DNA of 64,000 nucleotides, taken from contig NZ_CP014168.1 in NCBI RefSeq assembly GCF_001717955.1, positions 4,939,809 through 5,003,808 of the forward strand, in the 5' to 3' direction. Positions within the stretch are counted from its first letter, which is position 1. Each line of letters begins with the position of its first letter. The position numbers and the translations under genes are program-made. Below, piece by piece: positions 26,400 to 35,855 of the stretch. This stretch comes from Sphingomonas panacis. GTDB taxonomy: Bacteria > Pseudomonadota > Alphaproteobacteria > Sphingomonadales > Sphingomonadaceae. Under the pieces are notes generated by a model. The model did no database searches. It saw nothing but the letters and a program-made list of their open reading frames with translations, and was not told where the DNA came from.

Positions 26400-27932
26400 T
26401 CACTTGCGCGGGGTATCTTCGTTGTGGAGCACATGATCGAGCGCGCGTAGCGTCGCAGCGCGCAATGGCGGCGCATTTGTCACGCCGGCCGCGCGCAACC
26501 ACAGCGCGCTACGTCCGCTCGCATAAGGCTCCCATCGCGCCAGTCCAGCGCCGTTCGGGTTGCCCGTCCGCGCGAAGGTGATCCAGTAACGCTGCATCGT
26601 TTCGGCCAATGCCACGTCCGCTGCCGGCCAGCGCCGGGCGGGATCGTGATTGCCCCAGACATAATCGAGTTCGTCGGAATGCACCGCGCCGACGCCGCGC
26701 GATCCGTCCCGGCGGGGTGGGGGATTGTCGAACTGGTACACGAACAGCGGCGCCGACCCCTTGGTCGCGCGCGCTTCGGCGATGCTCCAGCCGCGCCAGC
26801 CGAAATCGGTGTCGCTGATCAGATCCAGTGCCGCGCGCGTCACGGTCGCGTCGCTGCTCGCCGGGTACAGGCGCAACAGGTCCGGCGCGATGATCGGAAA
26901 CGTTTGCCGGATATCTGCGGCATAGCTGGCGAGCGTGGCATGATCGAGGAAGCGCGCCGCTTCGTTGCTGTTCCAGCCGAGCAGGACCGGCACGCCGGCG
27001 TCGCGCCGAGCCCGATAGGCGGCGGTGATGTCCGTTGGCACGATCTTGCCGTCGCGGATCGGCGCGGTGATGATGCGCGGCGCGGCCGCTCCGACCACCG
27101 CCGCCGCCGGCAAAGCGCGAAGCTGCGCGATCGTGTCCGCGTTAAGCCGCTGCGCATAGGCCACGCCCGCATTCTCGGCCTGCTTCAAGCCAGCCCCATC
27201 CCCCGAGCCAGGGAGGCCGAGCGCCACACCGCTTTCGAAGATCGCCTTCTGGAACAGGCCGCGCGCCAGCGGCGAGACCGTCACCAGCATCGCCGAGCCG
27301 CCCCCGGCCGACTGGCCCGACACCGTTACATTGGCCGGATCGCCACCGAACTTCGCGATGTTCGCGCGCACCCAGCGCAGCGCCGCGATCTGATCGAGCA
27401 GGCCGTAATTGCCCGATGTGCCGAGCGGCGACTCCTTGCTCAGAGCCGGATGCGCGAGATAGCCGAGCACGCCGAGCCGATAGTTGATGGTGACGATCAC
27501 CGCACCGTGCCGCGCCAGCGTGGTGCCCTCATAGGTCCGCTGTGATCCGGCCCCGGCGGTATAGGCGCCGCCGTGAAACCACACCAGCACCGGCAGGCGG
27601 GCGCCGCGCGTCACGCGCGGAGTCCACACGTTCAACGTCAGGCAGTCCTCGCTCGTGCGGTCGAGATCGTGCCCGGCCCATGTCACCCGCGCCTGCGGGC
27701 ACACGGGGCCGAACGCGGTCGCCGGCAGCACCCCCTTCCACCCTTGCGGCGGTCGCGGAGCGCGCCAGCGCAGGTCGTTGACCGGCGGCGCTGCATAGGG
27801 GATCGCCTTGAACACGGACACGCCCCGCACCGTGGCGCCCTCCAGCCTGCCTTGCGCGACATTCACGATCGGCGCGGCCCATGCCGAGGTGCCGACGAGG
27901 CCGATCAGCAAGGTAGGAAAGCGCGGCTTCAT
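26400..27932 (-). CDS. Exported type-B carboxylesterase (alpha/beta hydrolase)
   Basis: 510 residues from ATG 27932, chosen because GGAGA precedes it and a signal peptide (to AWAAP) starts there. The fold signatures of type-B carboxylesterases are all present: EDCLTLNVWTP near residue 90, the oxyanion WFHGGAY, the nucleophile in VSGQSAGGGSAML (Gly-x-Ser-x-Gly), and the late HSDELDYVWGN region with the catalytic histidine. It should hydrolyse ester bonds of small or medium substrates in the periplasm or outside the cell. It is convergent with the lectin-like gene and divergent from the DUF485/actP pair, so it is probably transcribed alone. Confidence 0.88.
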   Translation of the reverse strand: MKPRFPTLLIGLVGTSAWAAPIVNVAQGRLEGATVRGVSVFKAIPYAAPPVNDLRWRAPRPPQGWKGVLPATAFGPVCPQARVTWAGHDLDRTSEDCLTLNVWTPRVTRGARLPVLVWFHGGAYTAGAGSQRTYEGTTLARHGAVIVTINYRLGVLGYLAHPALSKESPLGTSGNYGLLDQIAALRWVRANIAKFGGDPANVTVSGQSAGGGSAMLVTVSPLARGLFQKAIFESGVALGLPGSGDGAGLKQAENAGVAYAQRLNADTIAQLRALPAAAVVGAAAPRIITAPIRDGKIVPTDITAAYRARRDAGVPVLLGWNSNEAARFLDHATLASYAADIRQTFPIIAPDLLRLYPASSDATVTRAALDLISDTDFGWRGWSIAEARATKGSAPLFVYQFDNPPPRRDGSRGVGAVHSDELDYVWGNHDPARRWPAADVALAETMQRYWITFARTGNPNGAGLARWEPYASGRSALWLRAAGVTNAPPLRAATLRALDHVLHNEDTPRK

Positions 27933-28102
27933 CGATCGATCTCTCCATGCGGCGGTCTGCGGCACCCGCCCGCCTGTCCTATGCAGCGAGTTTGCCTCAG
28001 CGACGACGTCGACGCCACAGATTTCAGACGCTTAGCGCAATGCCACTCTGTCGGCTCGTCGGCGGGCGTTGCCATCGCCCGCAAGCTCGTCGATGATGGG
28101 GC

Positions 28103-28426
28103 ATGGTGCCATCTCCCCCACACGACATCGCCCGCGAAGCGCGGCTCGCATCCGACCCGCGCTACATCGCGCTGGTGCGCGATCGCCAGCGCTTCTCCTG
28201 GACGCTGACCGCGATCACCGTGATCGTCTACACCAGCTTCATCTCGCTGATCGCATTCGACAAGCCGTTGATGGCGCAGCCGATCGTGGGCGGGAGCACC
28301 AGCATCGCGGTCGTGCTCGGCGCGGCGATGCTGGCCGGGACAGTCGCGATCTGCGCGGTGTACGTCTGGCGCGCCAACGGCGCGTACGACGCGCGCCTCG
28401 CCGCGCTGCTGGAAAGCGTCGCGTGA
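28103..28426 (+). CDS. DUF485 inner-membrane protein paired with acetate permease
   Basis: 107 residues with two hydrophobic helices (about 38-60 and 70-93). [28 protein letters not shown] is the DUF485 signature. Proteins of this family are encoded immediately upstream of acetate/solute:sodium symporters, as here: its TGA overlaps the GTG start of the symporter. It is probably an accessory subunit or stability factor of the permease. The start is ATG 28103; a clear ribosome site is not visible. Confidence 0.85.
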   Translation: MVPSPPHDIAREARLASDPRYIALVRDRQRFSWTLTAITVIVYTSFISLIAFDKPLMAQPIVGGSTSIAVVLGAAMLAGTVAICAVYVWRANGAYDARLAALLESVA

Positions 28427-30126
28427 CGACCCGCCTGACACGATCCGCACTGCTGCTCGCGCTGCTCGGCTGGGCTACCGGTGCGGAGGCCGCAATCTCA
28501 GGCACCATCGCGGCGCGATCAACCAACTGGACCGCGATCCTGATGTTCCTCGGCTTCGTCGGGATCACGCTCTGGGTCACCGCCGCCGCCGCGCGGCGGA
28601 CGCGCACCGTGTCAGATTTCTACACTGGCGGCGGCATCACCGGCTTCCAGAACGGGCTGGCGATGGCGGGCGATTATTGCTCGGCCGCGTCGTTCCTCGG
28701 CATCACCTCGCAGATCTTCAACGACGGGTTCGACGGGCTGATCTACGCGATCGGCTTCCTCGTCGGCTGGCCGATCGTGCTGTTCCTCGTCGCCGAGAAA
28801 CTCCGCAATCTCGGTCGCTTCACCTTCGCCGATGTCGCGTCCTACCGCTTTTTGCAGGGGCCGGTTCGCAGCTTCTCGGCGGTGAGCACCTTGCTGGTCG
28901 TGTCCTTCTACCTGATCGCGCAGATGGTCGGCGCGGGACAATTGATCCAGTTGCTGTTCGGCCTGCCCTATCTCTACGCGATCATCGTCGTAGGCGGGCT
29001 GATGATGGTCTACGTGCTGTTCGGGGGCATGCGCGCGACCTCGTGGGTGCAGATCATCAAGGCGGTGATGTTGCTGTGCGGCGCCTCCTTCCTCGTCTTC
29101 GGCGTGATGTCGCACGTCGGCTTCTCGTTCGAGGCGCTGTTCGCGCGCGCGGTCACGGTTAAGACGAAGCTGGCGCTCGAAACCGGCCTGTCGCCCGCCG
29201 ATGCAGCCGCGAAGGGCCGCGCGATCATGGGGCCGGGCGGGTTCATCAAAGACCCGATCTCGGCGCTGTCGTTCGGCTTCGCGCTGATGCTCGGCACCGC
29301 CGGGCTACCGCATATCCTGATGCGTTTCTTCACCGTTCCCGATGCGCGTGAGGCGCGCAAGTCGATCCTGTGGGCGACGGTGTGGATCGGCTATTTCTAT
29401 GCGCTGACCTTCATCCTCGGTTTCGGCGCGATCGTGCTGATCTCGTTCAACCCCGCCTATGTCGATGGCGCGGGCGCTCTGCTCGGCGGCAACAACATGG
29501 CGGTGATGCACCTCGCGCATGCGATCGGCGGCAATCTGTTCCTCGGCTTCATCTCGGCGGTCGCGTTCGCGACGATCCTCGCCGTGGTCGCCGGACTGAC
29601 GCTCTCCGCCGCCTCGGCGATCTCGCACGACATCTACGCGAGCGTGATCCGCAAGGGCGATGCCGAGCCGGCCAAAGAACTGCGCGTGTCGCGGATCACG
29701 ACCGTGCTGCTCGGTATCGCCGCGATCATTCTCGGCGTGGTGTTCCAGAAGCAGAACGTTGCCTTCATGGTCAGCCTCGCCTTCGCGCTGGCGGCGTCGG
29801 GCAATTTCCCGGTGCTGGTGATGTCGCTGCTGTGGAAAGGCTGCACCACCAAGGGCGCGGCATGGGGTGGCGCGATCGGGCTGTTGAGTGCGTTCGGGTT
29901 GACGGTGGTGTCGCCGGTGATCTGGGTCGCGGTATTCGGGTTCGAGCACGCGATCTTCCCGTACAGTTCGCCTGCGCTGTTTTCGGTGCCGGCCGGCTTC
30001 TTCGCGATCTGGCTGATTTCGACGCTCGACCGCTCGCCGCGTGCGGCGATCGATCGGGCGGCATACCCCGCGCAGCGGTTACGTTCGGAGACGGGCATCG
30101 ACGTGCATGGCCCGGCGGCGCACTGA
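28423..30126 (+). CDS. actP: Cation/acetate symporter (SSS family)
   Basis: 567 residues from GTG 28423, which overlaps the DUF485 stop (GTGA). A signal-like first helix ([16 protein letters not shown]) is followed by about 13 membrane segments. [32 protein letters not shown] and [22 protein letters not shown] are characteristic of the ActP branch of sodium:solute symporters, which import acetate and other short carboxylates. Length and order with DUF485 match the usual yjcH-actP pair. No acetyl-CoA synthetase gene is in the window. Confidence 0.88.
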   Translation: MTTRLTRSALLLALLGWATGAEAAISGTIAARSTNWTAILMFLGFVGITLWVTAAAARRTRTVSDFYTGGGITGFQNGLAMAGDYCSAASFLGITSQIFNDGFDGLIYAIGFLVGWPIVLFLVAEKLRNLGRFTFADVASYRFLQGPVRSFSAVSTLLVVSFYLIAQMVGAGQLIQLLFGLPYLYAIIVVGGLMMVYVLFGGMRATSWVQIIKAVMLLCGASFLVFGVMSHVGFSFEALFARAVTVKTKLALETGLSPADAAAKGRAIMGPGGFIKDPISALSFGFALMLGTAGLPHILMRFFTVPDAREARKSILWATVWIGYFYALTFILGFGAIVLISFNPAYVDGAGALLGGNNMAVMHLAHAIGGNLFLGFISAVAFATILAVVAGLTLSAASAISHDIYASVIRKGDAEPAKELRVSRITTVLLGIAAIILGVVFQKQNVAFMVSLAFALAASGNFPVLVMSLLWKGCTTKGAAWGGAIGLLSAFGLTVVSPVIWVAVFGFEHAIFPYSSPALFSVPAGFFAIWLISTLDRSPRAAIDRAAYPAQRLRSETGIDVHGPAAH

Positions 30127-30173
30127 GCGCGGTTCATAACGGACCCCGCCAGCCGCTGGTGAGTTGTTGCAGC

Positions 30174-31079
30174 ATGGAAACAAAACCGCTGCCGCGCGAG
30201 GCCACACTGATCGTCAACACGCATTCGCGCAAAGGGCAGGATCTCTACGATGCCGCGCGTACCAAGCTGGCGGCGGCGGGCATCACTCTCCTCGCGGCAC
30301 ACGCCGTCGACAATCCGAAGGACCTCGCCGCCGTCGCCCGTGCGGCGGTGGCGGAGGGCACGCCGATGGCGATCGTCGGTGGCGGTGACGGGACGCTGGC
30401 GGGCGTGGTCGACGAACTGGTCGGCAAGGACTGTGTGTTCGGCATCCTGCCGCTCGGCACTGCGAACAGCTTTGCGCGGTCGCTCGACTTGCCGCTCGAC
30501 CTCGAAGCGGCGGTACACGTGCTCGCAAACGGCCGCAGAAAGCGTGTCGATCTCGGCATGATCGACCAGGACTATTTCGTGAACGGCGCATCGATCGGCC
30601 TGCCGACGATGATCGGCGAGACGGTGCCCGATACACTCAAGAAGTACGCCGGGCGTGCCGGCTATCTTGCCTGGGCGCTCAAATCGGCGGTGAGTTTCAA
30701 GGCGTTCCGGCTCGAACTGGACGACGGATCGCAGACGCATCGGCTGTGGGCGACCGAGGTGCGTATCCTCAACGGCACGCACCACGGCGGCGTGGAGCTT
30801 TCGGACACGGGCGGCGTCGTGTCGCGCGACCTGTTGATTCAGGCTGTTGTGGGGACGAGCAAGCTGGCGCTGGCGCAGGATTGGTTCGCCAAATTCTTCA
30901 AGCTGCGGGATCGGGATGCGTGCAGCCGGGATTTTCGTGGCAAGTGTTTCCGCATCACCACCCAGCCGCCGCAGCGCATTTCGATCGACGGCGAAGTGCT
31001 GGCCTGCACGCCCGTCGTGGCGAAGGTCGCACCCGCCGCGATCGACGTGGCGGTGGCGCGTGATCCTCAGCGCGGGTAA
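30174..31079 (+). CDS. Diacylglycerol/lipid kinase-family protein (YegS-like)
   Basis: 301 residues from ATG 30174. The catalytic domain has IVGGGDGTLAGVVDEL, the nucleotide-binding GGDGT motif of DAGK/sphingosine-type kinases, followed by GILPLGTANSFARSL with the GTxN signature. The C-terminal beta-sandwich contains NGASIGLPTMIG and ISIDGEV. These enzymes phosphorylate lipids such as diacylglycerol or phosphatidylglycerol. In a sphingomonad a sphingolipid substrate is possible, but that is speculation. Its end overlaps the convergent esterase gene by 13 bp. Confidence 0.85.
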   Translation: METKPLPREATLIVNTHSRKGQDLYDAARTKLAAAGITLLAAHAVDNPKDLAAVARAAVAEGTPMAIVGGGDGTLAGVVDELVGKDCVFGILPLGTANSFARSLDLPLDLEAAVHVLANGRRKRVDLGMIDQDYFVNGASIGLPTMIGETVPDTLKKYAGRAGYLAWALKSAVSFKAFRLELDDGSQTHRLWATEVRILNGTHHGGVELSDTGGVVSRDLLIQAVVGTSKLALAQDWFAKFFKLRDRDACSRDFRGKCFRITTQPPQRISIDGEVLACTPVVAKVAPAAIDVAVARDPQRG

Positions 31080-32077
31080 TCGCGCCACAGCCATTCGAGC
31101 GCGCCGGGCAAGGTCTGTGCGATGACATCGCCATCGACATGCCCCGCCCCAGCGGCGGTCACGTAGCGATAGTCATAATGTTTGGCCCGGAGCGCCGCCG
31201 CCATGCGATCATTGGCCATCGGCCAATTGTGGTAGGTGGTTTCCGGGTCTTGCCAATGGAGGTCGCGCTCGCCCACCTCCATCCAGATGCGGATCGGTTT
31301 TGCCGGTGTCGCGGCGATGAGCTGGTCGTGATAGTCCCAAGCGCCGTGCGGTGTCGCGGGATCGGCAGGCGATGCCTGATTCACGAACGTTCCCGAATAG
31401 GACAACACGTTGCCGAACCATTCGGGATGAAACCACGCCATCGTGAAAGCGGCCGCCGCGCCTGAACTGCCGCCCATCGCCGCACGGCCTTTGGGATCGT
31501 CGGTGAAGCGGAGCTCGTAGAGTTGCTCGACGCGCGGCAACACCTCGGTCTGGACGAAGCGCGCATACCGGTCCGAGACGGTGTCATATTCCAGCCCGCG
31601 CTCGGAGCCTTGTGCGTCGCCACCGCCGGACTGGATCATCACCGCCACCATCGCCGGCACGCGGCGCTGCGCGATCAGGCTGTCGAGCGCGGCCGCGACG
31701 CGCGCGGTATAGTCGCGCCCGTCCTGCACCACCAGCAGCGGCGCCTTCGTACGCGGCCGATAGCCGGCGGGAATATAAACGAACACCTCGCGCCGGTATG
31801 GCGCGGGCTCGGACTGTAGCTGCCCCGGCGCTGCGAGGCGGTTGCCGGATGGGTCACGCCTCCGCGTGGTCTCATTGTCGAGCTGACGGATGCCGGGATA
31901 GATCCGGCTTTCGCGCGACGTCATGATGAAGCTATGCAGCGTTCCCTTGGGCTGCCCCGGGTGAGCCGCCATCTCGGGCGCATCCCGATAGGGCGGCGCG
32001 ATGTGGATGTCATCGGCTCGGGCCGAACCGAAACCAACGAACAAGACGGCGATCAGCGCCAACGGTCCCATCCGCAT
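31067..32077 (-). CDS. Exported esterase-D/enterochelin-esterase-type hydrolase
   Basis: 336 residues with a signal peptide (1-21, ending SARAD). The alpha/beta-hydrolase domain resembles the putative esterase family (Fes, IroE, S-formylglutathione hydrolase): REVFVYIPAGYRPRTKAPLLVVQDGRDY, then GGSSGAAAAF with the nucleophile serine, and a late GAGHVDGD with the catalytic histidine. VMIQSGGGDAQGSERGLEYDTVSDRYARF is the typical region before the nucleophile. No siderophore genes are nearby, so the substrate could equally be a polyol or sugar ester. It is transcribed alone, convergent with the lipid kinase. Confidence 0.83.
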   Translation of the reverse strand: MRMGPLALIAVLFVGFGSARADDIHIAPPYRDAPEMAAHPGQPKGTLHSFIMTSRESRIYPGIRQLDNETTRRRDPSGNRLAAPGQLQSEPAPYRREVFVYIPAGYRPRTKAPLLVVQDGRDYTARVAAALDSLIAQRRVPAMVAVMIQSGGGDAQGSERGLEYDTVSDRYARFVQTEVLPRVEQLYELRFTDDPKGRAAMGGSSGAAAAFTMAWFHPEWFGNVLSYSGTFVNQASPADPATPHGAWDYHDQLIAATPAKPIRIWMEVGERDLHWQDPETTYHNWPMANDRMAAALRAKHYDYRYVTAAGAGHVDGDVIAQTLPGALEWLWRDYPR

Positions 32078-32163
32078 CTATCTCTCCGCTCCGTCGCCCT
32101 TTGGCATGAGCACGGATGTGCGCCAATCCGCGCCGCGTGCCAACGATGAAGTGGGGACGACGC

Positions 32164-34566
32164 TTACGCGGCGCCCGCCCCGCCTTCGCCGCCGACGACG
32201 CCCTGCGCACCGGTCGGCTGCGCGCCGATCCACTGCACCTGCTGCGGCGTGGTGCCCAGCTCGATACCGGCCCCGGGCAGCTTCGTCAGCAGTTCGAACC
32301 AGATGTCGCTGCGGGTCGGATAGACCGCGCGCGGCGAATTCACATACGCGAAGCTGTTGAAATTGATCCGGCCATCGAGAAGCGAGTCGATGAACAGCAC
32401 CGGCTTGGGATCATCCAGCACCGCGACCTGCGCGTCGTAGATCGCCATCAGCATCGCGCGGACCTGTGCGATGTCGGTGCCCATCGGCACGGAGAATTGC
32501 AACTGGATGCGCCCGATCGGATCGGACAGCGTCTTGTTGACGATCGACTTGGTGATCAGCTCCGAATTCGGCACGATCAGCGTCGAGCGGTCGGCGATCT
32601 GGATTTCGGTGGCGCGCACGCTGATCCGTTTCACGTCGCCCTCCTGATCGCCGATCCGCACCCAGTCGCCGATCTTGACCGGCCGCTCGGCGAGCAGGAT
32701 CAGCCCCGAGACGAAATTCTGCGTAATCGCCTGCAAGCCGAAACCGATGCCGACCGACAGCGCCGAGAGCAGCAGCGCGATCCGCTCGACACCGATGCCG
32801 AGCGACGCCAGCGACCACAACACCACGAGGATCAGCCCGATATAGCGCGCGACCATCGCGATCGAGTTGCGCGCGCCGGCGTCGAGTTCGGTGGCGGGCA
32901 GGTAGCGCGTGGTCAGCCATGTCTGGATACCGCGTATCACGAACATCCCGACCGCAAGCACCGCCAGCGCCCGCAGGATCGCGCCCGGCGAGATCGTCAC
33001 CTGGCCAATCGTGATGCCTTGCGCGATCCGGCTGATCTGGCCGAACAGCGTCGGAATGTCCGACCCGAACGGAAACAGCACGAGGCCCATCGCCAGCAGG
33101 ATCAGCAACAGGCGGAGCAGCGCGGACAAGGCCACGCCGAACTGGTCGATCAGGCTGCGGCGCACGCCGAAGCCGTGATGAACGGCGTCGGCGAGTTTGC
33201 CGTCGCGACGAAACACGGTCGAGCAGATGTCGTCGATGCCGACCAGCAACAGGTACAATGCGGCCGCGACCACCGCGATCCAGACCGTAAACCGGGCGAG
33301 GAAGTAGCCGAACGCGACATAGCCGGTAGCGAGCGATACCACCGATACCGCCAGCACCACCCAGGTGGCGAGCGAGAGGAAGGCGACGATCGACTGATCG
33401 CCGCGCTCCTCTTCCGTCGCCCGTGCCGTAACCGCGCGCATGCGTGCCCCGGTCAGCAGGACACCGAGCACGAGCACGATATAGAGGACAGCGGCGGACA
33501 CTTCGGTCACGGCCTGCACCGGGCCGCTCGCGCCAATGCCGCTGCGCGCCGCAGTGAGCAGAAAGCTGAGCATCGTCACGGCGGCCGCCGCGAAGGTCCA
33601 CGGGCGCAGCCGGTTGGCAGTCTCGTCGGTGATATCGATCAGCCGCCACGAGGGCTGGCGGCGCTGGAGCAGCGCGCCGCCGAGCGCCGCGATCAGGGCT
33701 GCGACGAAGCTGCTCTGCTCGAAATTCGATGCCAGCTTGTCCCAGGTCGGCGCGATCATGCCGCCGGCACGCAAACCGCTGACCAGCGCGACCGAGGCCA
33801 GCCACGGCACCAGCGTGCCGACCAGCGTGAGCCACAGCGCGAGGCTCGACCGGCGGATGCGGTTGCCGGGCACCCGCGCGATCACGTGGCGCCGCCCCGC
33901 CGCCCTAAGCACGACCCGCACTGGCCAGATCAGCACGATCGCGACGATGAGGCCGAGCAGCCCCGCCAGTAGCCCGCCGCGCATCACGCCGCTTTCGACC
34001 GCGTCCGTCTCCGCAGCGATGAATGCGGACACTCGGCGCCCGTCGCGCGGCAGCGAGCGGAACAGCGAACCCCAGAACGCCGGCGTCAGCGGAGAGGCGA
34101 CCTGCACCGACATGCGCTCGGAAAAGGCTTCGGCCCGACTCCGGTTGATCTCGGTGGAAAGCTGATCCGCCTCGGTGCCGAGCAACTTGCCGCGTTTGAT
34201 CGCCGAATCGACAACCGAACGCTGGCGCGCGAGCAATTTGCGCTGCGCCTGGATATCCGGGGTCTCGACAACCCCGGGCGTGACCGGGCCGAGCTGCGCG
34301 ACCCGCGCGTCGATGAGCTGGAGCTGGGCCGACAAGGTGGCGACTTGCAGCGCACTATCCTGCTTCACCGCATCCGCGCGATCCTGAAGCGATTCCGCCT
34401 CGGTCGCGTCGGTATGTCCGTTGAAGGCGGCATCGACTGCATCGAACTCGCGCCCGTCCTGATCCAGGGCACGCGTGGCGACGAGGATCGGATCGACATC
34501 CTGCGCGGCGGCGGGAGCGATCGCCAGCAGCACGGACAGCAGCGGCACGAGGAAGCGGAATGTCAT
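32164..34566 (-). CDS. Large MscS-family mechanosensitive channel with DUF3772-type N-terminus
   Basis: 800 residues from ATG 34566, chosen because a signal peptide (MTFRFLVPLLSVLLAIAPAAAQ) and a G-rich ribosome site begin there. Residues 25-200 are a helical periplasmic domain rich in heptad-like charged stretches (LSAQLQLIDARVAQL). About ten membrane segments follow. The MscS core lies near 600-720: GIGFGLQAITQNFVSGLILLAERPVKIGDWV with the pore helix and the beta domain ISVRATEIQIADRSTLIVPNSELIT. It should release solutes during hypo-osmotic shock. The last 40 residues carry a short, low-complexity tail (GVVGGEGGAGAA). Confidence 0.88.
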   Translation of the reverse strand: MTFRFLVPLLSVLLAIAPAAAQDVDPILVATRALDQDGREFDAVDAAFNGHTDATEAESLQDRADAVKQDSALQVATLSAQLQLIDARVAQLGPVTPGVVETPDIQAQRKLLARQRSVVDSAIKRGKLLGTEADQLSTEINRSRAEAFSERMSVQVASPLTPAFWGSLFRSLPRDGRRVSAFIAAETDAVESGVMRGGLLAGLLGLIVAIVLIWPVRVVLRAAGRRHVIARVPGNRIRRSSLALWLTLVGTLVPWLASVALVSGLRAGGMIAPTWDKLASNFEQSSFVAALIAALGGALLQRRQPSWRLIDITDETANRLRPWTFAAAAVTMLSFLLTAARSGIGASGPVQAVTEVSAAVLYIVLVLGVLLTGARMRAVTARATEEERGDQSIVAFLSLATWVVLAVSVVSLATGYVAFGYFLARFTVWIAVVAAALYLLLVGIDDICSTVFRRDGKLADAVHHGFGVRRSLIDQFGVALSALLRLLLILLAMGLVLFPFGSDIPTLFGQISRIAQGITIGQVTISPGAILRALAVLAVGMFVIRGIQTWLTTRYLPATELDAGARNSIAMVARYIGLILVVLWSLASLGIGVERIALLLSALSVGIGFGLQAITQNFVSGLILLAERPVKIGDWVRIGDQEGDVKRISVRATEIQIADRSTLIVPNSELITKSIVNKTLSDPIGRIQLQFSVPMGTDIAQVRAMLMAIYDAQVAVLDDPKPVLFIDSLLDGRINFNSFAYVNSPRAVYPTRSDIWFELLTKLPGAGIELGTTPQQVQWIGAQPTGAQGVVGGEGGAGAA

Positions 34567-34682
34567 GCCGCCCCCTACAGTCTGCGAAACGCCAAGCCCA
34601 GCCGTAACCCACGCCTCGCACGGTGGTCTGCGAACGGCCGATCCGGTACGCGGTATGACAGCGCGCATTTTTGGAGGTGCCG

Positions 34683-34940
34683 ATGTCCGACGATTACGCA
34701 CATGGCCAGCGCGACGGCCTGCGCCTCGCCCTGGCGATTCTGGCGGCGGAAGAGGCGAAATGGGCGGCCCTTCTCGGCGAAAGCCGATCGGGGCGGACCA
34801 ACACGATCCGCAATGTGAGGCACAAGGCGCTGCAAGTCGCGCAGAAGCGCATCCAGACCGCGCTCAACCGGCTTACGCCCAAGGACAGCGCGGCGATCGA
34901 CGAAGAGCTGGCGGCGGCGCTCGACAAGATCGGCCTCTAG
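34683..34940 (+). CDS. Small conserved-looking helical protein, function unknown
   Basis: 85 residues from ATG 34683, with a strong GGAGG site five bases upstream; a TTG 12 bases earlier is in frame but sits inside that site. The protein is soluble, highly helical and charged (RHKALQVAQKRIQTALNRLTPKDSAAIDEELAAALDKIGL). I do not recognise a family. It is followed at once by a strong bidirectional terminator, so it is an independent short transcript. Confidence 0.6.
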   Translation: MSDDYAHGQRDGLRLALAILAAEEAKWAALLGESRSGRTNTIRNVRHKALQVAQKRIQTALNRLTPKDSAAIDEELAAALDKIGL

Positions 34941-34954
34941 CGTCTGCTCACGAA

Positions 34955-34986
34955 AAGGGCGGGGAATGTCGCCATTCCCCGCCCTT
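34955..34986. terminator. Strong bidirectional rho-independent-type terminator
   Basis: A perfect 14-bp stem (AAGGGCGGGGAATG with its complement) closes a TCGC loop. The A/T ends of the stem provide short U-tracts on both strands. It lies between the convergent small gene ending at 34940 and the outer-membrane gene ending at 35011, so it serves both. Confidence 0.85.
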
Positions 34987-35010
34987 CACGGCAGTCTAAG
35001 ACCGGGAGGC

Positions 35011-35658
35011 TTAGAAGTGCGTAATGACGCCCAGCATCGGACGGAAGCTGTGGAAATCGCCGAAGGTGTTCACTTCGGCGCGGATGCGGAAGCCCGCATT
35101 GCCGGTGATGCCCTTCAGGCCGATGTCCTTCGGGCCGACCTCGGTGCCGATGCCGTAGGTCATGCCGCTATGGCTCTTGTCGTTGGGATTGCCGCTCACG
35201 TAGGTCGCATAATGGTCGAAATCGATCCACTGATAGCCGACCTTGCCGTAGAACAGGCCGCTGTCGCCAGCGCGAACGCCGAACCGGCCAGCCGCACCAT
35301 ATTCCCAGTTGATGTTGCCGGAGACGCCCTTGGCGACGTTACCTTCGACGCCGACGAACACCGGGCCCAGCGGCACGTTGATGCCTGCGACGCCCTGCAC
35401 CAGCGCGCCGGCGAGACGATAGTTGTTCCGCAGCGACCCGTTGGCGTTCAGCGCCTGCGGAATACCATGGTTCGGCTCGTTGTCGAACTGTTCCCAGCCG
35501 CCCATCACGCCGACATACGGCTCGATCCCGAAGGCCTTGCTGCCATCGGGCGCGGTCGGAGCGGTTTCGGTCGCAGCCGTCGACGATGCATCCTGCGCGA
35601 ACGCGGGAGCGGCTGCGAAGACGGCCAGAGCGGCGGCGGCGAGTTTAAGTTTCAGCAT
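35011..35658 (-). CDS. Opacity-type outer-membrane beta-barrel protein
   Basis: 215 residues from ATG 35658. A clean signal peptide (1-23, ending APAFAQD) is followed by a short linker and alternating amphipathic strands typical of an eight-stranded barrel: FGIEPYVGVMGGWEQF, VFVGVEGNVAKG, GAAGRFGVRAGDSGLFYGKVGYQWIDFD, TGNAGFRIRAEVNTF. It ends with an aromatic residue (GVITHF), the usual outer-membrane assembly signal. Family members are small surface proteins with roles in adhesion or envelope stability; the specific role is unknown. The upstream gap to 35855 holds its promoter. Confidence 0.8.
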   Translation of the reverse strand: MLKLKLAAAALAVFAAAPAFAQDASSTAATETAPTAPDGSKAFGIEPYVGVMGGWEQFDNEPNHGIPQALNANGSLRNNYRLAGALVQGVAGINVPLGPVFVGVEGNVAKGVSGNINWEYGAAGRFGVRAGDSGLFYGKVGYQWIDFDHYATYVSGNPNDKSHSGMTYGIGTEVGPKDIGLKGITGNAGFRIRAEVNTFGDFHSFRPMLGVITHF

Positions 35659-35855
35659 CTGTATGACCTTATTAATCTGACAGGTCGGGCTGTCCGCCAA
35701 GGCGTCCGGTATCCCGAGGTCCACTCAAACAAGGTTCGACGCTGGTTGTTGCACTGCAACGGCGATTAATCGGCAACCCCGAAATTTGTCACATTTCTGC
35801 AACGGTTTCTTGCGTTAAGATGAACAAAAGACGGCCGATTTGTGGCAACGGCGAT